From positions 12,251,235 through 12,315,234 of the forward strand of contig JAKZAN010000004.1 in the NCBI GenBank assembly GCA_023053545.1: a DNA stretch of 64,000 bases, in the 5' to 3' direction. Positions 1-14,100 of the stretch are shown in pieces. Source of the DNA: Lepidurus packardi. Taxonomy: Eukaryota > Arthropoda > Branchiopoda > Notostraca > Triopsidae. Within the stretch, counting starts at the first letter, position 1; every line of letters starts with the position of its first letter. Under the pieces are notes generated by a model. It had not been told where the DNA came from and searched no databases. It saw only the letters and a program-made list of their open reading frames with translations. The position numbers and the translations under genes were made by a program.

Positions 1-2392
1 TGACTTAATTAAGTGTAAATTACTAGTAATTAACGGTGGAGGTGGCAGAAACTGCACTGCCATCAGGCGCGACAATCGAGACATGAGAAGTGCCTTTGTC
101 GTCTGGGTTATAGAAAACGGCGCCATAGTATCTGGAATCGTTTGACGTTCGGAAATCGTTGATTTTGGCTCGTGTGTCTGCCGCAAACTCCTCGGATGTC
201 AAGTTCAAGACTAGCTAAACAGGAATAACAAGGTTATTATTAGAATTGAACGAGTCGCGTTAGCTAAAATATTCCCATTTCAAAAGGAATAATAATGAAT
301 TGATAGTGAATTCTAAGTAAATCTGAAACGTCTGCAGTAAGTCTGGAGCTTACTTGATGAATGTCTTCGAAAGCAGGATCTGCTAACTTTGTTCGCTGAG
401 CGTAGGCATGTTTGAACGCTTCAGCAATGCGATGGTGCGTTAAAGCGAGTGATTCATTTGATTCGCTGACACGCTCGGGCGTGAGTTGGTATTCGTCCAA
501 AATATTCATAACGTACGCGAGCAACATGCCTGATCCAGGTGGTGGCTGCGCATAAAGAGTCATATTGCCGTGCAGAATAGATTTAGCCGGCTGTCTCCAT
601 ATAACACGGTACCTTTCGAGGTCTTCTAACGTGATAATTGACCCATGCGCTTTCAAATCTTCTGTGAATTTCTGCGCCAAACTGCCTGTGTACAATATAT
701 CCCCTCCTTCTTCCGCAATTAGGCGTAGAGTCTTGGCCAAGCGTACGTCTTTAAACAAATCGCCTTCTTCTAACAAACGGCCCGTGTTAGGATTCACATA
801 CACTTCCCTACGTAGAAATAAAGTTAAAAAAAATAAACTCTGCATTCAATCCTTCCTTTACTACTTCTTAATCCAATCACCTCATAGAAGGTTCGGCCAA
901 AATCAGATCCTTCACGACTTGTAAACCATTGGCCTTATGGCGGTTAACTCGTACACCTTCTTCTGCTAATTTGGCAGCAGGTAACACCAACTCCTTCCAA
1001 GGTAAACGTCCATACTTCTTATGGCCTTCCCAGTATCCTTTCAACTCGGATGGCACCGCCGCTGCCAATCCACCTGTCAAAGTAAAAACAAAGTAACGCT
1101 TAGGATTTCCTTCAATTTCTTGGTTATTGCTAAAAAGAATGATTCAAAGTTTATATTTTGCTTACCACTTCGACTTAAAGCCTCTTTTCCTTGAAACATA
1201 TCAACCGTGGCAGCTAAAGGGGCAACTTCACGTGCATCCAAAGACTCTACGACGCCTGTCGCTTTATCGTAATACGTCATCAGAAATCCTCCGCCTAATC
1301 CCATGCTTTGGCTATTCACCACGCCCAAGCAGAACATGGTAGCAATCGCAGCATCCATAGCTGATCCATTTCTCTGGAGGATCTCCCTAACGAGTCGGAA
1401 GAATTACTAAGGTTTAAGTAAACCATTCAAGAAGTATTTCATATACTTTCCCGTTTTCTCACAAGGTGTTCCATCTACGTTAACTGCAGCGTGCTGGAAT
1501 TTCCCTAACCGCGAATTAGAAACTCGGGCACCGGGCTTGGTTTCGAATCCTACGGGCGGCGCTTCAAAAGACTGTGAAATCGTAGACGCACTCTGGACTG
1601 GATCTAATTTCTTGTCTGAATTGGAGGCCATTCTGGGTAATCCAACACCCAAACCAACGCCAACGCCGACAACGCAAATGACTGATACCAATCCTACCAC
1701 GATCATATGACTGCGTTTGAAATGGTACCTGCAAAAATGTACAACTTTAGGTTAGAAGACAATTTTACTTTGAGCGCTTCTTAAGGCGAGCAAAATTTTG
1801 GTTGTTAAATGTTACGTGGTTAGTTTCAAGTTACGAAGAGGTCGAGTTGCTTCTCGCCGACATTTCTTGCTCTTTCGGGAATGCCTTGATCTTTTGTTAG
1901 ATCTTTAAAATGCGTTTTACTTTTAATTAAAGGACAATTTTACTTAAATTAAGAAGCAGAATAGTGTTTATGTACTTTTTATAAGGCATTATCGGAGCGG
2001 TCTCTTGGTTCGATAAAAACTTGTCTGATTCGGTAGCTTCAGTAGAATCATCGTTTGAATTCGGACTATATCTGTAGCCCTCCCCTGTAGTTTTCATTGC
2101 AGAATTTAACTGAAATTCACATTTATAAATAAAGAACCTTTGGAATACGACCTACGAGGTTAATAAACAAAGGTCGGAAATAACACGTTTATTTCTTCAT
2201 AGATGGCGATGTGAGTTCGCTTCCTTGAATTCTGTTCAAGTAATTCATGTTTACGTGTTTTCGTTGACCTAGTGACCTAGTGTTCCGGTTTTACAATCAA
2301 ACTTAATTACTTTAATGTTAGTTTTAGCAGTGTTAGTAGTAGATGCTAATTTCAGTGTATTAAACTTACTTTTTCGTTACTTCTTCAGTCAT
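1..2392 (-). CDS. GGT: Gamma-glutamyl transpeptidase, copy A (3' part beyond the window)
   Basis: Cleaves gamma-glutamyl bonds of glutathione at the outer cell surface. Exons on the minus strand: 2392-2370, 1728-1447, 1386-1166, 1073-881, 807-354 and 214-24. All phases chain without a stop, and the last two or three exons (as in copy B) lie beyond the left edge. The protein starts MTEEVTKK, then a basic stretch and one hydrophobic segment (VVGLVSVICVVGVGVGLGVG), as expected of a type II membrane enzyme. Family blocks follow: NGSAMDAAIATMFCLG, GLGGGFLMTYYD, and GTSHVSIV, whose Thr is the expected autoprocessing nucleophile. It differs from copy B by scattered substitutions (for example KFTEDL against NFTEDL, which removes a glycosylation sequon) and appears functional as far as visible. 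Family assignment is firm; the tiny first exon is inferred from ATG, donor and phase. Confidence 0.88.
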
Positions 2393-2407
2393 TGCGCGAA
2401 TTTGAAT

Positions 2408-2587
2408 TCAGGTCACGACCAAAAGAACTCCAAACAAGAAAACCCGCAAAGTATGACCAATCTGAAAGATTCCGTTAGGTAAACTGAACCATTCAATGAC
2501 TCGCAGCTCTTCAAGCCCGAGCTCTTTTTTAGTATGATAAACTTTTCCCTCTTTGTGGGGGACAAGTTTGAAGCCAGAGAAGTTCAT
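2408..2587 (-). CDS. 59-codon upstream ORF ahead of GGT copy A
   Basis: This ORF begins with MNFSGFK and ends in a hydrophobic stretch (RVFLFGVLLVVT). Its stop lies 15 nt before the inferred GGT start, on the same strand. An ORF of equal length sits before GGT copy B (7064-6885). I count about five differences between the two peptides, all of which look amino-acid changing, so there is no sign of selection on the peptide. It most likely lies in the 5' leader and may be untranslated. No family was recognised. Confidence 0.25.
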   Translation of the reverse strand: MNFSGFKLVPHKEGKVYHTKKELGLEELRVIEWFSLPNGIFQIGHTLRVFLFGVLLVVT

Positions 2588-2753
2588 ATATGAACTTGTT
2601 ACGTATTATATATAATACGTAACAGGACATGCGGTAACACGTACGGAACAAGATTATTATAAACAAACGAAGCTAGTGGATGGGATTGATGTATACGTAT
2701 TGCCTTACAGTAAAAAATCTAAGAAAACAAAGTGGATATGGAATTAATTAGTT

Positions 2754-3402
2754 TTAAGACGACGCACTATCGTGCACGTTTTTTCGCTTGGTCATGTTTA
2801 GTTGAGCTTGGGCGATATCATGTAAAGCGTACTGGACTTTCTCTAGTAGCTTTTCCCCTTGTCGGACTACTTCTTCTAACCGCAATGCAGACTCTTGGTT
2901 CTCGATTTCCAAACGCCGAAGACTTGCAACCTAACGAAAAATAATTAAGTTAATTAGACTAGTTGGAGACAGATTTGTAATGCAAATTTCACCTGGAGCT
3001 CTGAGGTGGAGTCTTCAGAAGGTAAGGAATCGACTAGAACGTCAATATCTTTGGCACAGCGCGCTATCAAGGTGGCGAAAAGCTGAGCGTAGTCTAGCAT
3101 GCAAATAAAGATTGTAATTAGCATAACAATGCTAGCCATGGAATGAAATTATAGAATCTTACCTTCTCCCGATTGCTGAGGGGTGCGATTACCATTCGTA
3201 CGGTCAAAACTACTTGAAGGAGCTACTTGTTGAAGAATTCCTATGCTGTTGCATAAATTTTCAGCTTGCTAATCCAACGATTCGATAATTTAATTAGGTA
3301 AGTCGAAAGATATTACTTGGGAATAAGTAAGTAAAGGATTAGAATAGTATGCCTGTTTACCGTGTTAATAGCATCTTGTAATTGAGTTAATCTGTCAGCC
3401 AT
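2754..3402 (-). CDS. MED21: Mediator complex subunit 21 (intact copy A)
   Basis: A small coiled-coil subunit of the Mediator middle module, which links transcription factors to RNA polymerase II. Four exons: 3402-3361, 3268-3163, 3093-2993 and 2930-2754. They chain in phase to 141 aa, against about 144 in human. It opens [14 protein letters not shown] and contains the signature [18 protein letters not shown] followed by [15 protein letters not shown]. The last exon is an amphipathic coiled coil rich in Glu, Leu and Arg. The stop lies about 360 bp upstream of the GGT copy A start on the same strand, so the two genes form the unit that was duplicated. Confidence is very high. Confidence 0.95.
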
Positions 3403-4083
3403 CGGATTTTTTATTTGGATTTCTGGTCGAATGTTTGTTTCGCTTTGTTTTCACGAATGTCACGTTCATGGAATGCATGTGCATACTTTGATGTCCAAAA
3501 CACTGATATAAATAGAAGCGGTAGGAGGTTCAACCACGCGTTTGTGGATAATATTCACAAAGCTGCAGCTTTTAACGCCACCTAGTTTTGAAAGCTTAAA
3601 ACTGATCTAGTTTACATTTGTCAGCGTTTCTATGGTTTGGCTTTTGTAGTTCCTCTGTGAATTTGAACTCAAGAACTCGAGGGTCGAGATTTGCGGAGTT
3701 AAAGAACTCAAGATGCAAGACCCTAGAATTCAAGATTCAGCATAGCAGAACTCAAGATTCAAGATCGCAAAATTCAAGATTTAAGATCTAGGATCGCGGA
3801 TTTCAGAATTCAAGATTTCAAAATTTATTTACACCATAGTTAGTTTCATGTTACGTAGAAGGGCAAGCTTCATGTCTATATTCATGTTGTTTTGGAAACT
3901 TATTGTCCTTGTTTTTTTTTATATTAAGTTCAATCAAGTTTTTATACTAACTTTTTATATTAAGTTAACAATCAATTCGGTTTAAAAACTGTAATTCAAA
4001 GAAACAAATCCCGGACTAAAAGGTTTCCCAAAAAATAGGGATTACAAAATAAGATAGATGTTTTAGATGTTTTAAGCCAAGTT
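3403..4083. other. Noncoding spacer between MED21 and GGT copy B
   Basis: No coding sequence seen. At about 3,660-3,835 there is a run of degenerate 10-12-bp words built on CAAGATTCAAGATCGC. A related run lies at 7,680-7,850 beside the truncated MED21 copy, so it belongs to the duplicated block. The rest is AT-rich flank ahead of the GGT copy B stop codon. Confidence 0.6.
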
Positions 4084-6866
<2,783 letters not shown>

Positions 6867-6884
6867 TATTGCGCGAATTTGAAT

Positions 6885-7064
6885 TCAGGTCACGAGCAAA
6901 AGAACTCCAAACAAGAAAACCCGCAAAGTATGACCAATCCGAAAGATTCCGTTAGGTAAACTGAACCATTCAATCACTCGCAGCTCTTCAAGCCCGAGCT
7001 CTTTTTTAGTATGATAAACTTTTCCCCCTTTGTGGGGGATACGTTTGAAGCCAGAGAAGTTCAT
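6885..7064 (-). CDS. 59-codon upstream ORF ahead of GGT copy B
   Basis: Counterpart of the ORF at 2408-2587. It starts MNFSGFK, ends in a hydrophobic run, and stops 18 nt before the GGT copy B start. It is probably 5' leader sequence. It is kept only because its length is unchanged between the two duplicates. Confidence 0.22.
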   Translation of the reverse strand: MNFSGFKRIPHKGGKVYHTKKELGLEELRVIEWFSLPNGIFRIGHTLRVFLFGVLLLVT

Positions 7065-7199
7065 ATAATACGTAACAGGACATGCGGTAACACGTACGGA
7101 ACAAGACAACACACGAAGCTACTAGATAAGATTGATGTATACGTATTTCCTTACAATAAAAAATCTAAGAAAACAAACTGAACATGGAATTTATTAGTT

Positions 7200-7487
7200 T
7201 TAAGACGACTCACCATCGTGCACGTTTTTTCGCTTCGTAAAGTTCAGTTGAGCTTGGGCGATATCATGTAAAGCGTACTGGACTTTCTCTAGTAGCTTTT
7301 CACCTTGTCGGACTACTTCTTCTAACCGCAATGCAGACTCTTGGTTCTCGATTTCCAAACGCCGAAGACTTGCAACCTAACAAAAAATAATTAAGTTAAT
7401 TAGACTAGTTGGTGACAGATTTGTAATGCAAATTTTACCTGGAGCTCTGAGGTGGAGTCTTCAGAAGGTAAGGAATCGACTAGAACG
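7200..7487 (-). pseudogene. MED21: Truncated MED21 copy B
   Basis: The last MED21 exon (7376-7200) is present at its original length and reads open. The preceding exon is cut inside DIDVLVDSL at about 7,487 and joined directly to sequence that in copy A lies upstream of the start codon (A about 3,424 onward). About 380 bp are missing, covering exon 1, exon 2 and the first half of exon 3. The duplicate therefore has no start codon and no N-terminal helix. Copy A still supplies MED21, so this loss is tolerable. Confidence 0.9.
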
Positions 7488-7860
7488 TTTGTGTGGTCGA
7501 ATGTTTGTTTCGCTTTGTTTTCACGAATGTTTCATTCATGGAATGCATGTGCAAACTTTGATGTCTAAAACACTGATATAAATAGAAGCGGTAGGAGGTT
7601 CAACCACGCGTTTGTGGATAATATTCACAAAGCTGCAGCTTTTAACGCCACCTAGTTTTAAAAGCTTAAAACTTGCAGATCCTAGAATTCAAGATTCATA
7701 GCAGAACTCAAGATTCAAGATCGCGAAATTCAAGATTCAAGATCTAGGATCGCGGATTTCAGAATTCAAGATCGCAAAATTCAAGAACTCAAGATTCTAG
7801 ATCGCAGAATCCAAGATTTAAGATCGCGGAATTCAAGAACTCAAGATTTTTCCCAGGTAC

Positions 7861-8120
7861 CTTGCGAAGAATTTCTTCGTGAGATAAGACCATTCTTCTT
7901 GGGTCCCATCATCATAGACTTCGCTGTCTTCTACTTCTTTGTAAACCTTTGTAAAGTAAAAGTAAAACTACTCAAAGTAGAAGTAAAACTTTGTTAATTA
8001 TTTGAATCTTCCAGACTTGAGTACCAAAACTGTACTCGCCGATCCTAGCGGTTTGAGGTTCGCTATTCGCAGCGCGCTCTTTAAACCAACCCCCCGGGGT
8101 GTGGCATCAACAAGTGTTTG
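7861..8120 (-). pseudogene. Two coding-like exons of an unrecognised gene
   Basis: On the minus strand 8120-8025 is open, is preceded by AG and is followed by GT. It encodes QTLVDATPRGVGLKSALR and about 14 further residues. A second stretch, 7946-7861, follows a pyrimidine-rich acceptor and ends at a GT. It encodes an acidic segment ending EEWSYLTKKFFAR. The first exon ends in phase 0 and the second opens in phase 0. I found no further exons before the truncated MED21, so this may be the remnant of a gene broken by the duplication, or 5' exons of something undetected. No family recognised; the coding call itself is uncertain. Confidence 0.35.
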
Positions 8121-8193
8121 CTATTTTGATTTCAATGTCTAATTTTTTTTTGTCCAAACTTTTTACAGTTGATATTCTCGTGGAATTGAAAAA

Positions 8194-11100
8194 ATGACGG
8201 TCTGGAGGCTAGTGTCCGAGAAAGATAAATATGGAGTCGGTAAGTTCAATTATATTTCCTTTTTTTGGTGTTTTTCTTTGTTACGTGGGGTCTTCTGACT
8301 TCTCTTGAGCTGATCTTCTAGTTCTACTCTAACTCTACTTCTTTATTCTTGCTTATATTCCTTATTTCCTTTGATTTACAATAGAAACTAAGGCTCGTGA
8401 ACTACAGTGCTTTTTGTATTCTTATATTCCAACAGTTATCCAGAATTTCCAGAATCATAATGGCCCGCATTCCTTGAAACTGTGCGTGGGGGACTCGGTA
8501 CAGAACTTCTGCGAATCCCAAGACTGGTTCTTTGGTTGCAGCATCCGGAATAAAAGCTTACGAGGAATCTACCCCAAGTCTTACATCCATATCCAAGAAG
8601 CATACCTTGACAAAACTGGGTAAAATGGATTCTTAAACGCATTTAAACGCTCAAACGTCATGTTTCACTCATAATTTATTCATCTCCCTTCCTAGAGCTG
8701 GCGAGTTAATTATTCCTTCACAACCTACGGTTGTCCAAGAGATCAATTCTGTGTTACGGGAATGGGGCCTTCTATGGAAACGTCTTTACGTCGTAAGAAA
8801 ACCCAACTCAAACCTTTGACTTTGTAATTTGGGTCGATTTGTCGTAGTCGCGGAGCTCCTCTTTCGAAAAAGCATTATGGCACAAAATGCGGAATATGAT
8901 GAACGAATTACTGAGCTATCGCAACACCATACTATCCGGCACTTTAACTGTAGACGAGCTCAAGGATCTCAAACAAGCGGTGACTTCCCGGATAGACTTG
9001 GGCAATCAGTAATAAACGCTTCCTCCTTTTTTTATCATTTTTTAAGCTTCTTTTTATCCCCCTACTAGTTTTCTCGGTTTGGACCTGCTCGTACGAGATG
9101 AACAAGGAAACTTGCTGAGCGCCGATGTTACCTCCACCATCCAACTGTATCGCCAGCATGAAATCGCCACGAAACGCATCAAAAGTTCAGCAGTAAGCTT
9201 GTAAACTTCTGCTTTTGTTGTTTACTCTACTTTTGTTGTTTTGCTTCGTTTTATTATTAGCAAAACCATACAGAGAACAAGTATGTCAAAAGCGTTGTCT
9301 GGCACGCCCATATGCTCTTCCTGTCTGTGCGGAACTTTGTTTGTCGTCTAACAGAGGATGCGGAACTCCTCATGTGCTTGTATGACGCCAAAGAGGGCAA
9401 GCCCATCACCGAAAGTTACGTTGTTCGTTGGAGCAAGTCTGGATTGACCCAAGATTTGGACCAAATGGGCAATTTGCGAGTTCTCTATACCGTAAATCAT
9501 TCTTCTTATGAATACTATTATCTTTGAACAACGTCATACTGATATGTGTGTCTTTTAAAGGATTTAGGGAACAAAGACTTGGAACGAGAAAGCTTGTACG
9601 TCGTTTGCTATGTGGTCCGTGTGGGGTCAATGGATGGACGGGATGCGGTTGACATCAAACGAGGTTCCAGTGCACTTCTCAAGAAAATATCGACTGACCA
9701 CAGCGTCCGGAGACCGTTCGGGGTTGCGGCCATGGATATCAGTAATTTCGTGTGCGGAAAATTGGATACGGATGAAGATAAGCATCACTTTGTGCCGTTT
9801 TTACAGTAAATTTGGCTCCGTTATGGTCTTTTTGCCTGAATTTATCTATTTCATATCCGTATTTTGCGTGTTAGGTGTGGCGAACGCGAATCTTTGGAAA
9901 ATGCCTTGAAGCGGATCGTCAATTCGCGAGATTTCGGTCAAAAAGAGCACAAAGGGCAAGGCTTATGGTGCTCTTTAAAGGTTTTGCATGGCGATATGAA
10001 ACAGGTATACTTTCTGCGCAATTAGCTTGGGATGGCGTTGACTTTTAGGGTCTTTTGGGGTCTTTGGGCACAGGTTTCAGATGAGCATCCAGCATTGGTA
10101 GTTGGCAATGTCGCGGTGGCGCGTAAAATGGGATTTCCTGAGGTCATTTTACCCGGGGATGTGCGTAATGACTTGTACGTGACTCTAGCGAGCGGGGAAT
10201 TGACGCGAGGTTCCAAATCCTCTGAGAAAAACATTGAAGTAACCGTCAAAGTCTGCAATAGCAACGGCGAAGCCATTCCGGTACGTATTCTTAGCCAAAG
10301 ATGGGATAAATTTGTCGTATACTGGCTAATACCGTTCATTTAGGGCGTCATTTTTGTGGGCGGAGGTATTGACGCGCAAAATGAGTACCGATCAGTCGTC
10401 TATTACCACGAAGACAAGCCCAAGTGGTCCGAGACGTTCAAAGTGGCCATTCCTATTGAAGAATTCTATCAAAGTCATCTCCGTTTCACCTTCAAGCACA
10501 GGTAGACCTCGAATTCCTTAAAGTTTCATATAGATCCTCTTTTAACATCTTCTTTTTAATCCTTTTTGGGCGTTTTAGATCCTCGAATGACGTCAAAGAT
10601 CGCAATGAAAAGGCTTTTGCCATGGCGTTTGTGAAACTGGTGCAAGACAATGGGACAACTTTAAAAGACGTGCAGCACGATTTGCTCGTCTACAAAGTAG
10701 ACCATCGCAAATGGGACGAGAATGACAAGGTTTATTTAACCCTGCCTTCCACGCGCTCCGAATGGCAAGATGCGGTCGAAAAGAGCAAACGGAGCGTCGT
10801 TGGCTTGTCTGTGAGCAATAAAGAGATCTTGACCATTGCCACCTGTATCTGCTCCACCAAATTGACTCAAAACGGTACGACTTCTTAGCAAATTCTTGAA
10901 TTAATTTGCAATTTAAGTTAATTAGCGTCTTAAGAGGATAAGATTGGAGAGTAATAACTTCTTTTTTTAGTGGATTTGCTGAGTTTGCTCCAGTATTGGT
11001 CCTCGGAAGACCTCCAAGTCAGTCTGCATGCCTTGATGAAAGTGGACGGGGAAGAAGTGGTCAAATTCCTGCAGGATGTTTTAGATGCCTTGTTTAGCAT

Positions 11101-14100
11101 TCTTATGCAAAACTCGGATTCCAACGTTTACGACGATCTCGTCTTTGAGTGCTTGGTAAAATTCCTCAGAATTGGATTACTTTGTTTTAGTATTATTTAA
11201 TATTATTTAGTATTTATTAGTATACAACCAACACAGGCGAAAGCCTTGTATTGATTATTTAGGTTTATTATTTTTATTGTTTTAGTATGTTTTTTAGTAT
11301 CGTTGCTAGTATTTATTTGATTAACTGCATTAAACTTGTCTCCTTTTGTAATAGGTTTTTATTATTGGGCTGGTGTCGGACCACAAATACGAGCATTTTA
11401 AGCCCGTATTGGAACTGTACATCCAAGACAATTTCAGTGCAACTTTAGCTTACAAGTAAACACAAGTGAATGGATTTCTTTGGGTTCTGAAGTACTGATT
11501 CGATCTTTTTCGTTCCAGTAAGCTATTAATAGTCTTGAAAAACTATATCGACCAAGCGACGTTGAACGAGGGCTCGGATTTGCTGCTGAAAGCCATGAAA
11601 TCCTTGCAGTATTTGTGCAAATTTATCGTCCGTTCGCGTCAGCTCTTTTCAGCGTAAGTTCTACCCTGGCTTTTCATCCCAATTCGTTACAAATCATGTA
11701 AATCTTGCTTTCTGGATACGCTAGATTGTACGAGGGAAAACACCAAGCGGACTTTGAGTTATGTTTGGAAGATTTACTGCACAGTTTGTCAGTTTTGATG
11801 ACCCATACCACGGATTGCACCCTTTTGGTTCAAGGAGCTTGCCTTCGCTTCCTGCCGTCGACCATTCCTGATATTCTGCAAGTTTTCGATGCTACTCGTT
11901 TCAGGTAATCCGCTTGTACTTAAAATCCTTAAAATGGGATCCTTAAAATGGAGGCCATTCTCGATTTTTGGACCCATTTCAGTCGCATCCTGGTCCAGTT
12001 GCTGAATAACTTGACTCCTGGGCGTTTAACCAAGCAAAAGATGATGACGGTGGATGATATCGTACACAGTGACCTTTTTAAATTGCCTCAATGTCGTGCC
12101 ATTTTGTTACCCGTGATTTGCTACAAAGTCAAAGAGCTTTTAAGTGGCAAAGAAGAGGTAATTTACGTAAATCTTTAAGAATTCTTTAATGTGGGCATCA
12201 GTTAGTTTCAAAACGGTTCCTTAGTCTTCCAATTCGTCTGGTTAGATACTTTTAGTTGTGCTTTCTAACCCCTCAATGTTAACATTGTAGTTATGGGTGT
12301 AGTTTTTTTCCGTTTTTACTATCGCATGCTTGATGGTTTTTTTAGTTTACGGTGGAATTACGACACCAGAAAAAATCCGTAGCCAAAGCGGCCAAACTCT
12401 TGGGTGCTAACCATCAACCTCGTGTTGTCAGTCATACAACTCGTAGGGAAGAGGTGAAGAGAGCCTTTTCATTAGCTTCCTTTTAATTTAATTGGAGTGA
12501 ATTCGCTTTTTGCATGTTACTTCGACTTGGCTTGACTTTTATTAACCTTGGTTTGTTTTAGTCCTTCATGCTTTGGTTGACTATCGCTTATTGGAAAGAG
12601 ATTGTGACGCCATTAAAGGATCCATTTCGTTATGTTTTTCACCCAAAATAGTTGGAGTTGTGCATCAAGATTCTAAGCGATATTATGGAAGTGCTTTTCC
12701 AAAAGGAAATTGGACCCACGCATCAAGATATTACCGAAATTATGATGATCGTTTTACGGACCATTATTCAAAGCGTGATTGCCATGGACCGTGAAGATAA
12801 CTTAGTCGTAAGTTGATTTTAATTATTATTATTTTAATATATTATTATTATTTTAAGAATTTAGTTTGCATTTTTTCAGTTTTTTCTTTTAAATACCGAA
12901 AAAAATAGACTTGCGCCTATTGTTGGGTGCATCTTATTATGATTGTTACGTGTTGTATAATTTTCATCTAATTTAACTATAGGCACTGCTATTATTTTAA
13001 TATATTATTAGTATTTTAAGAATTTAGTTTGCATTTTTTCAGTTTTTTTTTAAATCCCGAAAAAAATAGACTTGCGCCTATTGTTGGGTGCATCTTATTA
13101 TGATTGTTATTTATTTTATAATTTTCATCTAATTTAACTGTAGGCACTGCTATTATTTTAATATATTATTAGTATTTTAAGAATTTAGTTTGCATTTTTT
13201 CAGTTTTTTTTTTTTTAGATCCCGAAAAAATAGACTTGCGCCTATTGTTGGGTGCATATCTTATTATGATTGTTACTTGTTTTATAATTTTCATCTAATT
13301 TAACTGTAGGCACTAAAAGATTTTTTTAGATTATTTTGTATTCATTTAAATGAAAATATTAATGGTGTACCAATTAAATTGGGCTAATTTGCGGATCATT
13401 TATTTTTGCAGTGGCAGTTGGTGGCGGTAATGGTTTCTGTCTTTCGGCAAATGACGTCACAGCACTATAAGAACTATCTGGCGAGCTTTCGAACCAAATC
13501 TGATCTATTGGATTTCTTGATGGAAATCTTGCTGGTGTTTAAGGATCTGGTGTCGCGCCAAGTGTATCCCAATGACTGGGCGGATATGATACTATTGCAA
13601 AACAGGTTTTTAAAAAAAAAATGGGAAAAAAATTAATTCTTAACTAAGAAATTGGACTATTTTTTGGTTATTTTTTTTAGTGTCATGTTAAAGGCGTTAA
13701 GATACTTTTCGCATGTTATTCGCGACGCGTTCTCGAACCCGTTTGAGCAGCAAGTCTGGAATAACTTCTTTCATTGCTCCATCGCCTTTTTGACCCAGCC
13801 GCCCTTGCAATTGGAGCAGTTTTCACAAGCTAAGCGCCGGAAAGTCATATCGAAATACAAGGATATGCGGCGTGAAATGGGTTTTGAAATACGCAGCATG
13901 TGGTTTAATTTAGGTAATTGGTTTTTATTGTATTTTTTTTATCTTATATTTATTTATTTTTCATTGTTTTTTAATCCCTTTTTTGTATACATCGTTTAGG
14001 ACAACATAAGATTGCATTTGTGCCTGCGATGGTGGGCCCTTTTTTAGAAATGACCCTCATTCCTGAAGCGGAACTCCGTAAAGCGACCATTCCCATGTTT

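Noticed and set aside
12562-12650. Possible extra DOCK exon beginning [11 protein letters not shown]
   Set aside because: No donor in a usable phase and it runs into a stop; the neighbouring exons join in phase without it.
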